This document shows, one piece after another, positions 20,997-34,169 of a stretch of DNA of 64,000 nt (positions are counted from its first letter, which is position 1; every line of letters starts with the position of its first letter). The stretch comes from Filobasidium wieringae (taxonomy: Eukaryota > Basidiomycota > Tremellomycetes > Filobasidiales > Filobasidiaceae): the NCBI GenBank assembly GCA_001600055.1, contig BCIV01000008.1, positions 372,001-436,000 of the forward strand, in the 5' to 3' direction. A model generated the notes under the pieces. It did no database searches. It saw nothing but the letters and a program-made list of their open reading frames with translations, and was not told where the DNA came from. The position numbers were made by a program, and so were the translations under genes.

Positions 20997-23591
20997 ATGG
21001 AGAAAGTTCACTTTCAATTGGAATCGACGCTCCCGGAGCTAAAAGACTTACAGGAGAAGGGTCTTTTCACTAAACAAGAGCTCCGCCAGATCACCCTCCA
21101 TCGAACGAAACATGAGTCCGCCTTGATCAAGAGGGCAGGAAAACCGGAAGATTTCTTGAAATACGCAGAATATGAGATAGGAATCGAGAGGTTAAGGAGG
21201 ATCCGGTGGAAGCGATTGAGTAAGTTTCCGATTAGTATTTCGAAAACAGTTCTAGCGGCCTGACCTCCCTGATTTCAATGACCAGGATTGGACAAGACGC
21301 AACAGCCCCGCTCCATCTCCTCTCATTCGATACCCAGAAGGATCTTGTACATCTTGAGGCGAGCTACTGAGAAGTTCCCTCGAGATCTCAGAGTCTGGCT
21401 TGCATATGTCGATTATGCCAAGAGCGAAGGAATGTCCAAGGTGGTCGTCAATGGGTTAACTTCGTGAGTCTCTGGCATTGGATCGGTCTGCCAGACGTTA
21501 ATCATCTCAAACGCCCGTATATTCCAGTGCCCTTCAATTACATCCTCTAGAACCAGTCCTCTACATCCTCCTATGTCAACACTACCTCGATCCCATTCCT
21601 CCCTCTCATAAACGAGCAAACGTCTCTTCCTCCAAAAATTCCACTTTTTCTATAGAAAACATCCCCCCTGCTCGAAAAACTCTGCTGCTCGGATTACGGT
21701 TCTTACCGAACAACGTCGATCTCTGGCTAGAATACGTCAAGCTGGAGGTAGGATGGGTCGAGGCGTTGAGGCGAAGATGGAAGGTTTTGGGAATCTTGGA
21801 TGAGGTCGTCGGTGGGGTCAAGCAAGAGGTAGATGATGCAAGGGATGTCGAGGGCGGGGAGGGGTTCGAGACGAATCCCGCTATAGAGAATGAAGATGGA
21901 ATGGAGGAGGATGAGGGGAAAGGAGCGTTCGGTGCTGGGGGAGAGGACGCGAGGAAACGGTTGATCAATGGAGACCTGATCCTGACTGTGCTGAAGAACA
22001 GTTTCGGCCGATCAGGTCTCAAGGACAACTTGCCCTATCGACTAAGACTGCTGGAACTCTTCCGGGATTATCCTTCTGGGCTGAGAAGTCGGTTACTCAA
22101 GGCTGTATACGAGAGCATGCGGTCCTCTGAGACCCTCGTGAAAGACTGTACAGCAAGAAGGATCTGGATCGAAGCCGAGTTGTTCGACGCCAAGTACGAC
22201 CCGAATGCCTCTGACGAGTTCGAGCAGCCCGTAGGGTACACGCCGATCGAGGGGGAAGGAAAGCGAGTGGTGCTGCACGGAGAAACTCTCGTTTTGGCCA
22301 TCGCCAAGGTGGCCAAGGGATTAAAAGGGAAGCAGGAAATCGAGTCTGATCTCGAAGTGACGGAGCTTAGCCAATGGCGTGCTCGATGGGAAGAAACGGT
22401 GGGGCTTTGGTTGTTGAGATGGACTTCGAGAACGCAGGGAAATGACGATCTGGTATGTCCCTTATTCTTCGATGTGTGAACAGGACGATTCATTGATAAA
22501 CCGATCGTCGTCTTCAGCAAAAATACCTCCTCGCGTCCTTATCTTCTCTAACAAAACCATCCGATCTCGTCTCCATCCCTTCATCCAACTTACTGGCTTC
22601 GCATCTCGCTTTCCTCCTTTCCCTTCCACCGACATCGCCCGTCCTACCTAGTATGAACCGACTAAGGAACACCGCTCGGGATTACACGCAACTGCAGCCG
22701 GCGTCGTCGATCATTTGGCAATCGAGGTTGGAAGTGGAGAAGCTGGCCACTTTGGGTGGCGATACTGCCGAGCTCGGACGACTGTACTTGTCCGCAATGG
22801 ACCGGGTCGGGGCTAGTGAAGGAGCGGTGGAGATTTGGGTACAAGGGTTGAGCTGGTTCGACTCTTTACCTCAGAACGAGCAGGCTGGGTCGACTATCAT
22901 GCGGGAGCATTGGAGATCTGGATTACGGTCCGCCCGTCGATTCGTTGAAGATTCCAATGTCGGGGTACAAGGAGAGATACTCTATGCTGGCGTCATGTCG
23001 GGATGGGTAAAGAGCGTTCTAGCGTCTGAAGTAGGGAACAGCTCGATACACCAAGAACTGGCCAGCAAAGTCGTGGATGTCGTTGTCAGTCCTGACTGGC
23101 TGACTCCTGCTAGAGCCCTGTCCGAGGTGTTCGAGGTTGTTGCAGGGCTTGACCAGATCGAGGATGCTACCCTCGCCCCCCTGTTGAAATCGATCTACGA
23201 AACTTGGCACAAGCGATCGCGACACAACGCGGAGCAAAAAGTGCTAGCTTGTCTCACGTACGTCTCTTGGCTACTCAACCATACTACTGGCCGTGTCAAG
23301 GCTGCGATGGATGTGGTAGAGAACGTCAAGAAGGAGGTCGAGACGGGTGAAGCCGGTGGACTGGAAGGGAAGGGAGGCCCTCTCCGACGGGATCAGCGGT
23401 TCATCGAGCAGGAGAGGAGGGAAATGGTTGCTAGGGTAGAAGAAGGTTGGAGGACTATCATCAAAGAGGTCGAGCTTCGCCGGGCTGAGCAGGGGGAGGA
23501 TAGCGATCAGAGCGACGAGTCTGATTCTGACGACAGCTCGGATAGCTCCGATAGTAGCGAAGGAGATGCTGAGGATGTGGAGATGGAGTGA
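20997..23591 (+). CDS. UTP6: U3 snoRNA-associated protein 6 (SSU processome)
   Basis: Component of the UTP-B module of the small-subunit processome in the nucleolus, needed for 18S rRNA maturation. Exons 20997-21219, 21286-21463, 21528-22452 and 22518-23591 give 799 residues. The N-terminus MEKVHFQLESTLPELKDL with LFTKQELRQI, RTKHESALIKR and FLKYAEYE is the diagnostic UTP6 domain. HAT helical repeats follow (RILYILRRATEKFPRDLRVW, VDLWLEYVKLE, EGAVEIWVQGLSWF). The protein ends in a tract of alternating Ser and Asp/Glu, a typical casein-kinase-2 target in nucleolar proteins. An acidic insert (residues about 240-290) is poorly conserved in kind. Followed by RTT107 on the same strand. Confidence 0.93.
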
Positions 23592-23947
23592 TACAGGGAT
23601 TGTAGATGACCAAGAGCCACTCAGATATATCTTGCGTTCCTATCAGTCTCCTACCAAAGCTACAGAGGTTGAGGTTATTGTAAAGAAAGTGTTTCAGACC
23701 ATCCCGGATATGACCAAGCTGATTTTGACGCGACGCGACGAGCTCATTATCGAACGCGAGTCTGAATCTTTAGCTTTCGATCCTGATCGGCTGTTCAACA
23801 GATTCAGCGATCATTCAGCGTAGCCCGGCAGATCTTGAAGCCAATATCAGCAGATCAGCAGGTAGACCGACTACCATCAACTAAGCCCTTCAAATAGTTG
23901 CGCTCTGGAACCGGAGTCTCGAAAACCTTGAAGATCTCGGCGATACC
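23592..23947. other. Spacer UTP6 to RTT107
   Basis: 356 bases of 3' untranslated sequence and promoter. A plus-strand frame up to 23823 overlaps the end of UTP6 in another phase and looks like chance. Confidence 0.4.
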
Positions 23948-26900
23948 ATGCCGGATGACCGCTTCAAAGACGTAGTGTATTGGCTGGATGAAAGCATAGA
24001 ATTGACGGAAAGAGAAATGGTAAGGTAATCCCTTCACACGGAGTATCCGATCGGAATCGATAAAGAACTTTCTGTTCTCACCATGCAGCTCAAGGTCATC
24101 CTGGATGACGGTCAAGCTGATCAAGCGGCGACGCTAGCCTCGGTTTTGACTTCAGCTCCCACTGAGGAAGATCAACCAGCAAGAAAACCTAGATTCGACT
24201 TGGAAAGAGTGACCCACATCATAAGCCGCTCTTGGAATATTCCTGAAAGACACATGCTGGAAGTAGATGAAAACCTAAGCTCGAAGTTTGGGAAAAATAT
24301 TTGGATAGTGAAAGTAAGGCTGCAGCAACGCTAATACCAGAAGACAAGGGGGATATCTAACTGACAAGAAGATACAAATTTCAGCCAGAGTGGGCTTTTA
24401 GGAGTTCCTTGATGGGGTTACAAGCGTGAGTATACTAACCCGGTAGCTTGGATACAGCAACTAAAGCTACGAACGTACTACTAGGCCTCAAGGTTTCTCA
24501 GCCGACCCAAAATTGATATTTTCCGGAATCATCATCAACTGCTCAGACGATGTAGGTAGCCTTATGTATGAGCCTGCACAAAGATGCCTCACTTACTGTA
24601 TTGATCGGATTTACAGTTTCCTGAAGGAGATGTTGAAGCGATCTATGGTGCGGTTTCCGCTTTCGGTGGGCAGTCCAGGAGGTTCGCTACCAAAGAGATC
24701 ACACATCTTATCTGTGTCAGTCCAACCCCAGTGAGTTGCATACAGGAGAGGAAATGTCATTTTCAAGCTGATCATGATCTATACAGTTGCAATTCGAAGC
24801 GGTCACAAATTCAGGACTCGGCATAAAGATGGTTGTACCTGAATGGTAAGACAGGTTTCATTGGATGTACCGCATAGCGAGCTAATTTCTCAGAGCTTTT
24901 TAGGATACAAGAATGTATCAAGCTGGGTCGACTGGTTCCTATCCACCCGTTCGAATTTACTTCCGCCACAGAACCCCCTCCGATTCGTGGTGCAAAGTAC
25001 CACGCCGATCCAACAAAGCCGCTCAGGAAGCATATGGATGAAGCTCTTTCTAGAGGAAAAACGGAGCCCTACCTCGGAGCCAACGCCAGCCAAAAATCCA
25101 TATTCCAGGCGTCCAATGATGGCCATATCATGGATTACATGAACGCGCATATGGAGACTGTTCTCGAAGTTCGCAAACCGTTTGATGGCAAAAAGGTCCT
25201 GCTAGGAAGACCGTTGGAGATCAACGCTCAAACCAAAGAGGCTCTGGATGAATGGATTAAACAGGCCGGGGGTGTCGCGCTACCGAGTGATAGCTATCTC
25301 CCGGACTGTGATATATACATCACGAAATGGCGAGAAGGGCCTGAATATTCCAAGGCGAGCATTAAATACGGTCAAATGGGAGGTGCAAATACTAAATTGA
25401 CATGCAAACAATGCAGGCAGTTCAGCTCAATAAGACTATCGGGACTTTGATGTGGTTCTATCATGTGCTCAAAATGAATCGGCTGACTTCACCCATGGAT
25501 GAATTGCTTCATTATCCGGTTCCTCAACAAGAGATTGAGGAGTTCAAGGATTTCGTGAGTTTACCCATGGTGTAGTAAAAGGAAATGCTTCACTCCCTAT
25601 ATCTCAATTTGTGCCGAATTAGAAAATTGCCGTGACGAACTACACGGGAGACAGTCGAGAATATATCAAAAAATTGATCACGACAATGGGTGCGACCTGG
25701 ACAAACAATCTTTCCCGACATGACAACACCCATCTCGTAGCGTCGAAGTAAGCGCAAATAACCTGATGCTTTCAAGTCACAGGCTCTGATTTGTTTGCCG
25801 CTTTCTAGTCTCTACGGGGACAAAGTCACGCGAGCGAGGGAATGGGACATGTCTATAGTCAACCACTTTTGGCTGGAAGACTGTTTCATCAAATGGGCGA
25901 GTTTGAGCATCGGCAATCCCCGTTATACAGAGTTCCCAGCGGGTGTGAACTATATGACATTGCTCGGTCAAGCTCACCTGTCCAGGGAAAACATCTCCAG
26001 ATGGGTCAACGAAGCGTTGGCCTGGAGCGAGGAAGAGGAGATGAGCGCGGTCGAGCAGGATATGCAGTTGGGCATGCCTACTCAACCTACCCCCAAAGTG
26101 GACGCGAGCAGTTCAGTCACTCGTGAGGCCGCCGAGGGAGTCGATCTTGGAACGGAAACGGTGCCTGAACCGATCGCGGATGCCGGACCATCACGAACGC
26201 CATCACGATCTCGGGGGAGTAAAGGTCGAGCGACTGAGCACGAAGCGTCCGCGGAGGAAGAGGAGAACGAACCTACACCCAAACCTAAACGGAGACGTGT
26301 GACTGAGCCACGCACCCCGGCGGCTGCGATCGTCTCCACCAAGACGTCCGAGGCTGTACCACCCCCCTCGACGGGCCGAGCCAGACGACAGGCCGCGACG
26401 AAAGCTGGGAACGCTTTACACGAGATGGCAGAGGATATGAATCTGTACAACAAGGAGAAGAAGAGGAAGGACATCATACCACCGTCCGAGAGGAAGGCGG
26501 CTAGAACGCTCGACGAGCCGGAGACCAGTAAGCGTGGCGCGAGACCGCGTCCACACACGCCGGAGACGGAACATGAAGATGCGGTCACGGAGCAAGAAGA
26601 CGACGATCAGAAACCGTCGACCGCGAGGGGGAAGTCGAAGCAGATCAAGACGAAGAGGGCGGCGGCGAGCAAGAAGGCGAGGAGCGAGAGTGTCGCGGTG
26701 ATCGAGGATGAAGTCGATGTCAAGCCGAAGATCGAGGAACCGACCATCGTCCTTCTGACCACTGGGGCTACTTTGACGGCCCCGCAAACGAAGGTGAGTG
26801 AGACATACTGTTGTCGATCGCACTGCATCGTTACTGAGGTGAATCGCTCGATGCTAGTTCTTCAAGAGCTACGGAGTTAAAGTGAACCCCAACAAGTGGG

Positions 26901-27622
26901 AATCATGTGATGTAAGGAAACCGTTTGACGGATGGATCGAACAGAACTGACGCCTTGCTCCTACGCGACTCCAGTACTTGCTCGCGGACTCTCTGAAGCG
27001 AACGTCGAAATTCTTACAGGCGATCAACTCTGCGCCTGCGGTAGTATCCCTCGCTTGGGTGCAAGCATGTATGGCGGCGGAGGAGATCCTTGAACCTAGA
27101 GAAGAACATCTGTTACGTGATCCGGCGAACGAGGCGAAGCTGCGTTTCAAGTTGAAAGATGCGATCGGGAGGGCAAGGGAGGTGAGGGAGGAGGGTGGGT
27201 TGTTGAGGGGTACGACGTTCCTTCTCGTACGTATCTAGTTGCGTTCTTTTTCGAGCCGGTCCGTGATCTCGCTGATGAGATGCTCGCGATACGAAAGACG
27301 AACAAGTTGATACCGAACGTCAAGGACGCGCTGTTGGATGCGATCCCGGCGGCTGGGGGGAGGGTGGAGGTCATGAAGAGCAAACGAACGCCCCCGGAGA
27401 ACGACGGCAAGACGTTTGTCGTGAGTAATCAGGAGGACAAGGCGGTCTGGAAACCCTTTGCCGATAAAGGTATTCCGGTCGTGTGAGTCAACGATTCATT
27501 CTTTGCAAAAGAGGTGGAACAGCGATTGAGACTTTCATTTCGATTGTAGGGACAAGGAGTACGTGTTGGCGGGGATCTTTGCGATGCACCTCGATCTCCC
27601 GCAGTATAGGTTAGACGAATGA
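23948..27622 (+). CDS. RTT107: Multi-BRCT DNA-damage scaffold (Rtt107/Brc1 type)
   Basis: Scaffold that recruits repair factors to stalled forks and phosphorylated H2A in the nucleus. Fourteen exons: 23948-24019, 24089-24313, 24385-24425, 24485-24551, 24617-24730, 24787-24845, 24904-25370, 25421-25554, 25623-25747, 25809-26793, 26858-26911, 26975-27226, 27298-27482 and 27550-27622; 950 residues. Six BRCT units in the 4+2 layout of the family: FKDVVYWLDES to KPEWAFRSS; LIFSGIIINC to VVPEWIQECIKLGRLVP; KKVLLGRPLEI to TIGTLMWFYHVLK; IAVTNYTGDSREYIKKLI to VNHFWLEDCFIKW; then a 300-residue basic/acidic linker; FFKSYGVKV to AWVQACM; and LIPNVKDALLDAIPAAGGRVE to the end. The first exon lies upstream of the more obvious ATG at 24083 and completes BRCT1, which decides the start. 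Every junction keeps phase. Confidence 0.9.
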
Positions 27623-28041
27623 GAGCAGAGCTTGCCACACTCTTAGGTATCTTTCGAAGTGGAGCAGGGCGCATCGATGTATGAGACTGTGCTCGTTATA
27701 ATGACCATCGACATGTGCGCTTCCTCTACGTTTCAAAAGGCTGGAGCAGTCGTTTCAGCGATCTCGATCGGACCGGCGATCCCGAGCGAGTGATTGAGAA
27801 TTCGGAATCCGGAAGCAAATGAGGATCACTACGCGCTAGAGCTTTGTCGATGGCGAGATCCAAAAAGTCGAATTACGGATAATTCCAGGTCAGCAAACAC
27901 GCCAAACAGCGCAAACAGCCTTCAGCTACGGCCACTGCAGCTACCTACTGCACCTACTGCACTTACTACACCCCCTACACCTCTACCGTGTCTGTCCGTG
28001 CCATCCCTGTACCCATACACACTACATAGACAAGGTACACA
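27623..28041. other. Promoter and pyrimidine-rich leader of MET10
   Basis: From about 27890 to the start codon the plus strand is rich in C, T and A with repeats of CTACTGCA/CTTACTACA, as in strong fungal promoters and 5' leaders. No CACGTG (Cbf1/Met4 site) is present in this spacer, which is notable for a sulfur gene. Confidence 0.4.
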
Positions 28042-31000
28042 ATGGTTCAATCAGATCTACCCACATCCACCACCGACAACCCTCCCGCTAAACCAGAGGT
28101 CAAGCCTAACCCAAAGGCTACCCCTTACAAGACTGAGCCTGAATCCTCTCTCCCTCCTAAACCTGATCCTACCACCGACAATGACCCTACCATCTCCAAC
28201 GGCCCTACCATGGTGGACGTATCCGGTCCCCACGGTCCTACTCCTGACTTCCGAATCGCCAAGGGAGCTCAGGTAGGGAACGCCGATTACTTTGAGACCC
28301 TCATTGCTCAGTCGAGTGTCAGCTTGAAGACCAAGCAGGGTGACTCGGTTGCCGCTTCGGCTTTGGACATCATCGAGCTTCTCTCGGTTCAGAACAGTTC
28401 CAGCGTCTGGGTATTCGATGATGCCAAGGCGATCGGGTTCGGGTCCAAGGCTTTGAAGTGGGGTGAAGACGTTCAGAACACTGAAGTCGTCGAGCTTCAG
28501 ACTAGGGCCGGAGCTGGATCTGGGCTTGTGGGATACCTCGCAAACAAGGTCTTTGTCGAACAGGAGACTGGTACTGGAATCAAGACCGTCACCGTTTTGG
28601 CCACCGTCGCGACTTTGCCTCTGTTGTTGCCCGTCTTGTCTGCTCTCCCCTCTACCGAGTCTAGCAAGATCGTCATTCACTTGGCTACCACCACGACCTG
28701 CCCTGAGACTCTACAGTTCACCAACTCGTTGAGCGCCCTCATCCCCCTCCTTCCCTCCATCCCCGCCGACAAGTTCTCCATCCTCTTCTCCTCTTCCCCC
28801 TCGGATATCGTTCACACCACCGCCTCCGCTTACTCTCCTCACCACGGAAAGAACGTCATCAACGTGATCGAATCCACTTTCGCCGGACGTCAGATCAACG
28901 ATCTCGTCATCCCCCGACTCCCTACCGTTCACCCCGCTCCCACCTTCACCCCTTACGGCCCCGTCAGCTCCGCCAGCTCGATCTTCTTGGTTCCTGCCAG
29001 TCACTTGGCCAACATCATCACCTCGTCTGAGCTCGTCAAGGAGAACGGGTCTTCTGCCGTCATCGTCCTGCACTCCTGGGACAACGTCACCGGATTGTCC
29101 AAGATCGTTTCCGGCGGAAAGAAGAAGCTCTACTTGATCAACGAGTCTGAAGAGTCTCAGTCGATCTTGAAGGAGAACGTTCTTTCGGCTCTTTACGATC
29201 CTCTTGGTTCTCCCTCCAAGCATGTCTTCCCTTGCATCAGGTCCATCGTCGTTCCTTCCGGTTCCGATGTCTTTGAGACCATCAAGTCTGCCGTTCCCGC
29301 TGTCGCCGCCAAGAAGGCTGACGAGGAGGTCAAGACGATTACCTTTTTCACCAACCAGACCGAACCTCTTCCTGAACTATTGGCTCAGTTGTTCATGGCC
29401 AGTCCTACCCTCGCTACTGCCCTCGACAAGTTCGGCTCGAGCGTCGCTCAGGGTGTCAAGTCCGTCTTGACCCTGCGACCCGCTTCAAAAGACAAGACCG
29501 GCCCTGTCACTCCCGTCACCGTTCAGGGTGAGGAGAGCGATGTGGTTTGGATCACTGAACCTCAGATCATCAAGCAGAACAACGTTTTCGACGGATTGAA
29601 GCGGAATGGATTGCTCGTCCTCGTCGTCCCCTGGAGCGAGGAGGAAGTCGGTAGCAAGCTCTCTCGATCGGAGAGGGAGACGATCAAGAGCAAGAACGTG
29701 AGGGTGTTCTTGCTCCCTCCTAGCAACGATCCGATCGTCCAAGAGGTCGCCTTCTTGATGATGTACACCAGTGCCAAGAAGATCAGCGAGTCCGTCAAGA
29801 AGGTCTTGAACGCTTACTATGATGGAAACGTTTCTCGCGAGGCTATCGAGGAGGCTCAAGCCAACTTGACCGAGGTCGCCGGTGTTTCCGAGTGGAAGAC
29901 CGAGGCTGAGGAGGGCGACAAGGAGGAGGTGGAGAAGAGTGCTTGGGAGTGGGATGCCGTTGCCGGAAAGGACGGAATCGTCGACACCAACACTGATGGA
30001 AAGCCCCTCAAGGGCGATTGGACTTTGGCTGCCAAGCACTTCTTGTTCAAGGAGGCTTTCGAGTATGGTGCAGAGGTTGACAAGGACGAGGAGCTCAAGG
30101 AGAAGGCTATCCTGGATTTGAGACCTAGTCTCGAGGACCAGACTTACCTCGTGACCGTTGACGAGAACAGGAGGTTGACCCCCGAGACTTACGACCGTAA
30201 CGTCTTCCACATCGCCTTTGACACCAAGGGTACCGGTCTCAAGTACGAGGTCGGTGAAGCTCTCGGTGTTCACGGATGGAACGATACCGAGGAGGTCAAG
30301 GAGTTCATCAAGTGGTACGGTTTGAACGAGGACGACTTGGTCAGCGTGCCCAGTCCTCACGACAACGGGGCTACCTACGAGACCAGGACCATCTTCCAGC
30401 TCATGCAGCAAAACTTGGATGTCTTTGGAAAGCCAGGAAAGAGCTTTTACGCGTCCCTCGCTTCTTTGGCCAAGAACAAGAACGAGGAGCGAACTCTCCG
30501 TTTCATTGCCGCCCCCGAGGGTGTCGCTCTCTTCAAGAAGATGTCCGAGGTCGAGACCGTCACTTTTGCCGACGTTTTGAGGCAGTTCAAGTCTGCTCGT
30601 CCATCGATCGAAGAGTTGGTCGGCCTTGTCCCTGAGATCAAGCCTCGTCATTACTCTATCGCCTCGTCGAACGCTGCTGTCGGAGATCGTGTCGAGCTGC
30701 TGATCGTCACTGTCGACTGGGCTACTCCTAGCGGTACTCCTCGATACGGACAGTGCACCAGGTACCTCGTAGGCTTGCCCGTTGGTGCCAAGGTTACCGT
30801 GTCTCTCAAACCCAGTGTCATGAAGCTTCCTCCCCTGGACACCCAGCCTATCATCATGGCTGGTCTCGGAACAGGGTAAGCTATGCAATTCATTATATAT
30901 CGAGTAGTCGCATCCTAATACATCGTTGCCCATAGTGCTGCTCCTTTCCGTGCTTTCATCCAGCACCGTGCTTGGCAAAAGAGCCAAGGTCAGGAGGTTG

Positions 31001-31428
31001 GACCTCTTGTGTACTACTTCGGTTCCCGTTACAGGTCTCAGGAGTACCTATACGTAAGTCGCAAGTTGTTTGCCGCGGATGACTTTCAAGCTCATGCTTC
31101 TTAATCGCAGGGAGAGGAGATCGAGGCTTACATCGCTGGAGGTGTCATTACCCACGCCGGTCTTGCTTTCTCGCGTGATGGGAAGGACAAGATGTACATT
31201 CAGCACAAGATGGGACAAGACAAAGAGCTTTTGGCCAAGATGTTGACCGCCGAGGCCCCTGGCGACCAGGCTTACTTCTACTTGTGTGGACCTACTTGGC
31301 CGGTACCAGACGTTTACGAAGCACTCGTCAGTGCTCTCAACCAGAATGCCGGCAAATCCAGGGACGATGCCGAGGCTTACATCGAGGAGCTCAAGGAGGC
31401 CGAGCGATACGTTCTCGAGGTATACTAG
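28042..31428 (+). CDS. MET10: Sulfite reductase (NADPH) flavoprotein subunit
   Basis: Passes electrons from NADPH through FAD to the haemoprotein subunit that reduces sulfite to sulfide. Exons 28042-30875, 30936-31053 and 31111-31428 give 1089 residues. The N-terminus is a Pro/Lys/Thr-rich extension of about 65 residues, then the pyruvate:ferredoxin-oxidoreductase-like region found in fungal Met10 (ADYFETLIAQSSVSLKT). The C-terminal half is a ferredoxin-NADP reductase: RNVFHIAFD, GEALGVHGWN, FAD motif RHYSIASS, NADPH loop GLGTGAAPFRAFIQHRAWQ and YLCGPTWPVPDVYEAL. As in other fungi it lacks the N-terminal FMN flavodoxin of cytochrome P450 reductases. Codon choice is strongly biased towards C/G-ending codons, suggesting high expression, and creates long antisense frames. 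Confidence 0.96.
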
Positions 31429-31712
31429 ATGTCAGGTTGTAACGTTCAGTATCTACCCACATCATCATCTTGTTCTGCTCAAACCGGTCGTTTCGTGCTG
31501 CGAATCCTATTCTTGACGAATGCAGGTGGAAATAAATCCCGGCATCTCCGAATAGAAACTACGTGAACCAGGTCCATTCACTCATTCCCCTAAAATGGCA
31601 GACCATGCATCAGAAGATGTTGTTCCAGTTGCAATTTGAAGTACATACTCAACACTTTTACAGTCCTATCGCTCCCTGTGATCATTTGATCGCTTCTGCA
31701 AGGCCTCACGCA

Positions 31713-34169
31713 ATGGCTTCCACTCACCGCTCCCGTGCCGAACTGGAAAAGCTCAAGATCCCGGACCTAAAGAAGTTATGCAAAGAGGTAGATTGATTCA
31801 ATGACACTCGATACAATGTTAAGAGACGATCTCACTACTTCATACTCTACTACATATAGTACAGTGTTGCCGGTTACTCGAAACTAAACAAAAAGGATCT
31901 CGTCAACAAGCTCGACTTGCATTTGTCCGCACAGATTGCCGTCGCTACTGAGAGCGTTGCGCATGAACGGCAGCCAATTGCTCACCCTACAGATTCCTCA
32001 TCATCGGATTTACCAAATTCAGAAGTGAAGACTGTAGATCCTGAAACACCAGCCGATGTGTTGAGACCTCTACCTACCGAGATCGAGCTTTGCAAAACTA
32101 CTGGTGCCCCATCGTATACACCACTAGAACCTGAAGGCGATACGCATTCCTTATCAAATACCTCGAAGCGCCGGCTCACGAAGAACAAAGTCTCAAAAGG
32201 ACCTGGAAGAACTGAGTCGTCGATCGTTGCCACTGATGCGACGCGGGAACAGGCGGAGTCGGCCCCACAGCCTTCGCAGGAACGAGGTGAAGCACAACTA
32301 TTGCCCTCTTCTATCGACAAGAACAAGAGGAAGCTTTCTACCTTGAAGGATCCCAACATTGGTCGTAGAGCGATTAAGAAAACGAAGCCTGACCCGGACG
32401 TAAGTCAGTCTCGCTTTCAGTCTGAGGTAATCTCAAGGACTTACGCTCTTTACTTTGATATAGCTCCTATCGGGCTCGCTCGCCACTTATCCGCGAAGCC
32501 CAAACCGAGCAACCTCGTTTGATGTTGAGGATCAAAGTAGTCGTATCGTGACCCACTCTACCGCGCTCAAGGACTCCCGCCAGGAAATGCGGGTCGAGAG
32601 GGGTCTCAGTGACAATGTTCAGCATACAACATCCGCTAGATCTAATCACACTGCTTTAGCTATCGATACATGGGATGGATCCTCAACTATCAGTGTACTT
32701 CTCGCGAGGACGCCAAGAAGACCACCGATCCTTTCCCATAGAATCAGCCCGCACACACAGACTGAAATTAGATCTCCAGTCCGGATCAAGACTATGACAA
32801 TGACAGGTCAACAACTCCCAAAGAAAAAGCGCTTCACCGCGTTGACCATCAGCAAACCAGTTGAGTCAATCTTAGAGATACTGCCTACAAGGCCAATTAC
32901 GTTCGAAAAGTTTCTCGAGGTGAACGAGGCTCAAATTTTCAGCAACGTTGTGGCCAGTTCTTTCCTTGAAAGATTGTTTCGGCATCGGAACGAGATACAA
33001 AGAGAAGTTCAAGGTACAAGCTCCTCACTTTCAGCCGTGGCTGGCGATTGCGCAACAAAGATACTACCACCTAAGGACCTGAATGTTATCATACGGTTTG
33101 TCATTGCCCGTATACATACTTGTTTTCAACTTCCCTTCTGGCAAGATCCCACTTCTCTCGCTCCAGTTACAAATATCAGTCATCTGAGCGGCGGCTTGTG
33201 GCTCGTCACAACAAGTCATCGGGCTGAGGCATTAGTAGCTCTACAACAGGCCAAGCAAACGAAAAAAGGGCGAAGGATTCTGATAGAAACCACGCCAGAA
33301 CCCGAGAACAAATCCGATATAGCTTCGCCATCGATCAGACAAACGTTTCTTGTAATAGGAGCTACAGGGGACGTTGTAGCAGTACGAGACGAGCCTCCCA
33401 AGGGCGCACCGAAATTGTCGATCGAAGGCTTTCAGCTCCGTCCGGATTGGTCGATCTATATAACACAGATATTGACAAGCCCCAAGCCCGACTTTTCTTC
33501 CAATACATGTAGTCTAGCGGCTCAGATACAAACCAAAACGGGGGAAGATTTCCCGGGAGGAGTCGCGCGAGTTTGGCTCGATCGAGCGCATTCAATCGGC
33601 GCGCATGCAGAGATATTGGTCGCTAAGCGGTATGCTTTGAGTAACGTGACTCTCAACAGGTCAGTTTGACCTAGCAAGTAAGTAGTCTTTAAATGATCGA
33701 GAAGTCTCGTGCTACAGTATCAGTGGAGAAATACGTTCGACACTGCAGATGGACACGGAATGGACCGGCAACAACGGTATGAGCGCACAACCTAAAAGTT
33801 GGAATTCTCTAAACTTGTACCTGCCCGAGTGAGATCATTTTCGTGGCTTGGCTCGTCAAATACTTGAAACTGACTGTAACCTGTTCTTCTGGTATCTTTA
33901 GGAATCATCAAGTCGAATCTGTCGCCTTTGTTACCAAGGTGAACGTGCAACAGGTTCCTTTACACCCATCCCTAGCAATCGTTGCGAGGAGATGTGTAGA
34001 AGATATCGTGATTCGATACACTGGCCAGATAGTCGGGAGTGTAGAAGAAGGGGTAGCAGAGTTATACCAAAGCGTAATTGGGTGCGATCATCGCGGACTA
34101 GCGCTCGGTACTAAGGATGCGGAAGAAGCAACATCTCAATTTTGGACGGGGTTGCGCGATCGGGAATGA
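31713..34169 (+). CDS. SAP-domain nuclear protein of unknown function
   Basis: Exons 31713-31787, 31860-32399, 32464-33659, 33718-33816 and 33902-34169 give 725 residues. The N-terminus (KIPDLKKLCKEYSVAGYSKL then NKKDLVNKL) is a SAP motif, two helices that bind AT-rich or scaffold DNA and are common in chromatin and RNA-processing factors. Residues 50-250 are disordered and basic/acidic (KRRLTKNKVSKG, NKRKLSTLKDP). A folded second half follows, with VESILEILPTRPITFEKFLE, RFVIARIHTCFQLPFWQ and a final segment SVAFVTKVNVQQVPLHPSLA. I do not recognise this second half. The penultimate junction uses donor 33817; an alternative donor at 33774 would truncate the protein after a few residues. The stop is only 87 bases from the convergent neighbour's stop. 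Confidence 0.7.

Noticed and set aside
24083..24088. ATG at 24083 as the RTT107 start
   Set aside because: It would delete the first strand and helix of BRCT1; an upstream exon from 23948 joins in phase and supplies them.
29485..30987. 500-codon open frame antisense to MET10
   Set aside because: It is a mirror of the strongly C/G-ending codon use in MET10, has no recognisable domain, and the sense strand encodes a complete enzyme.
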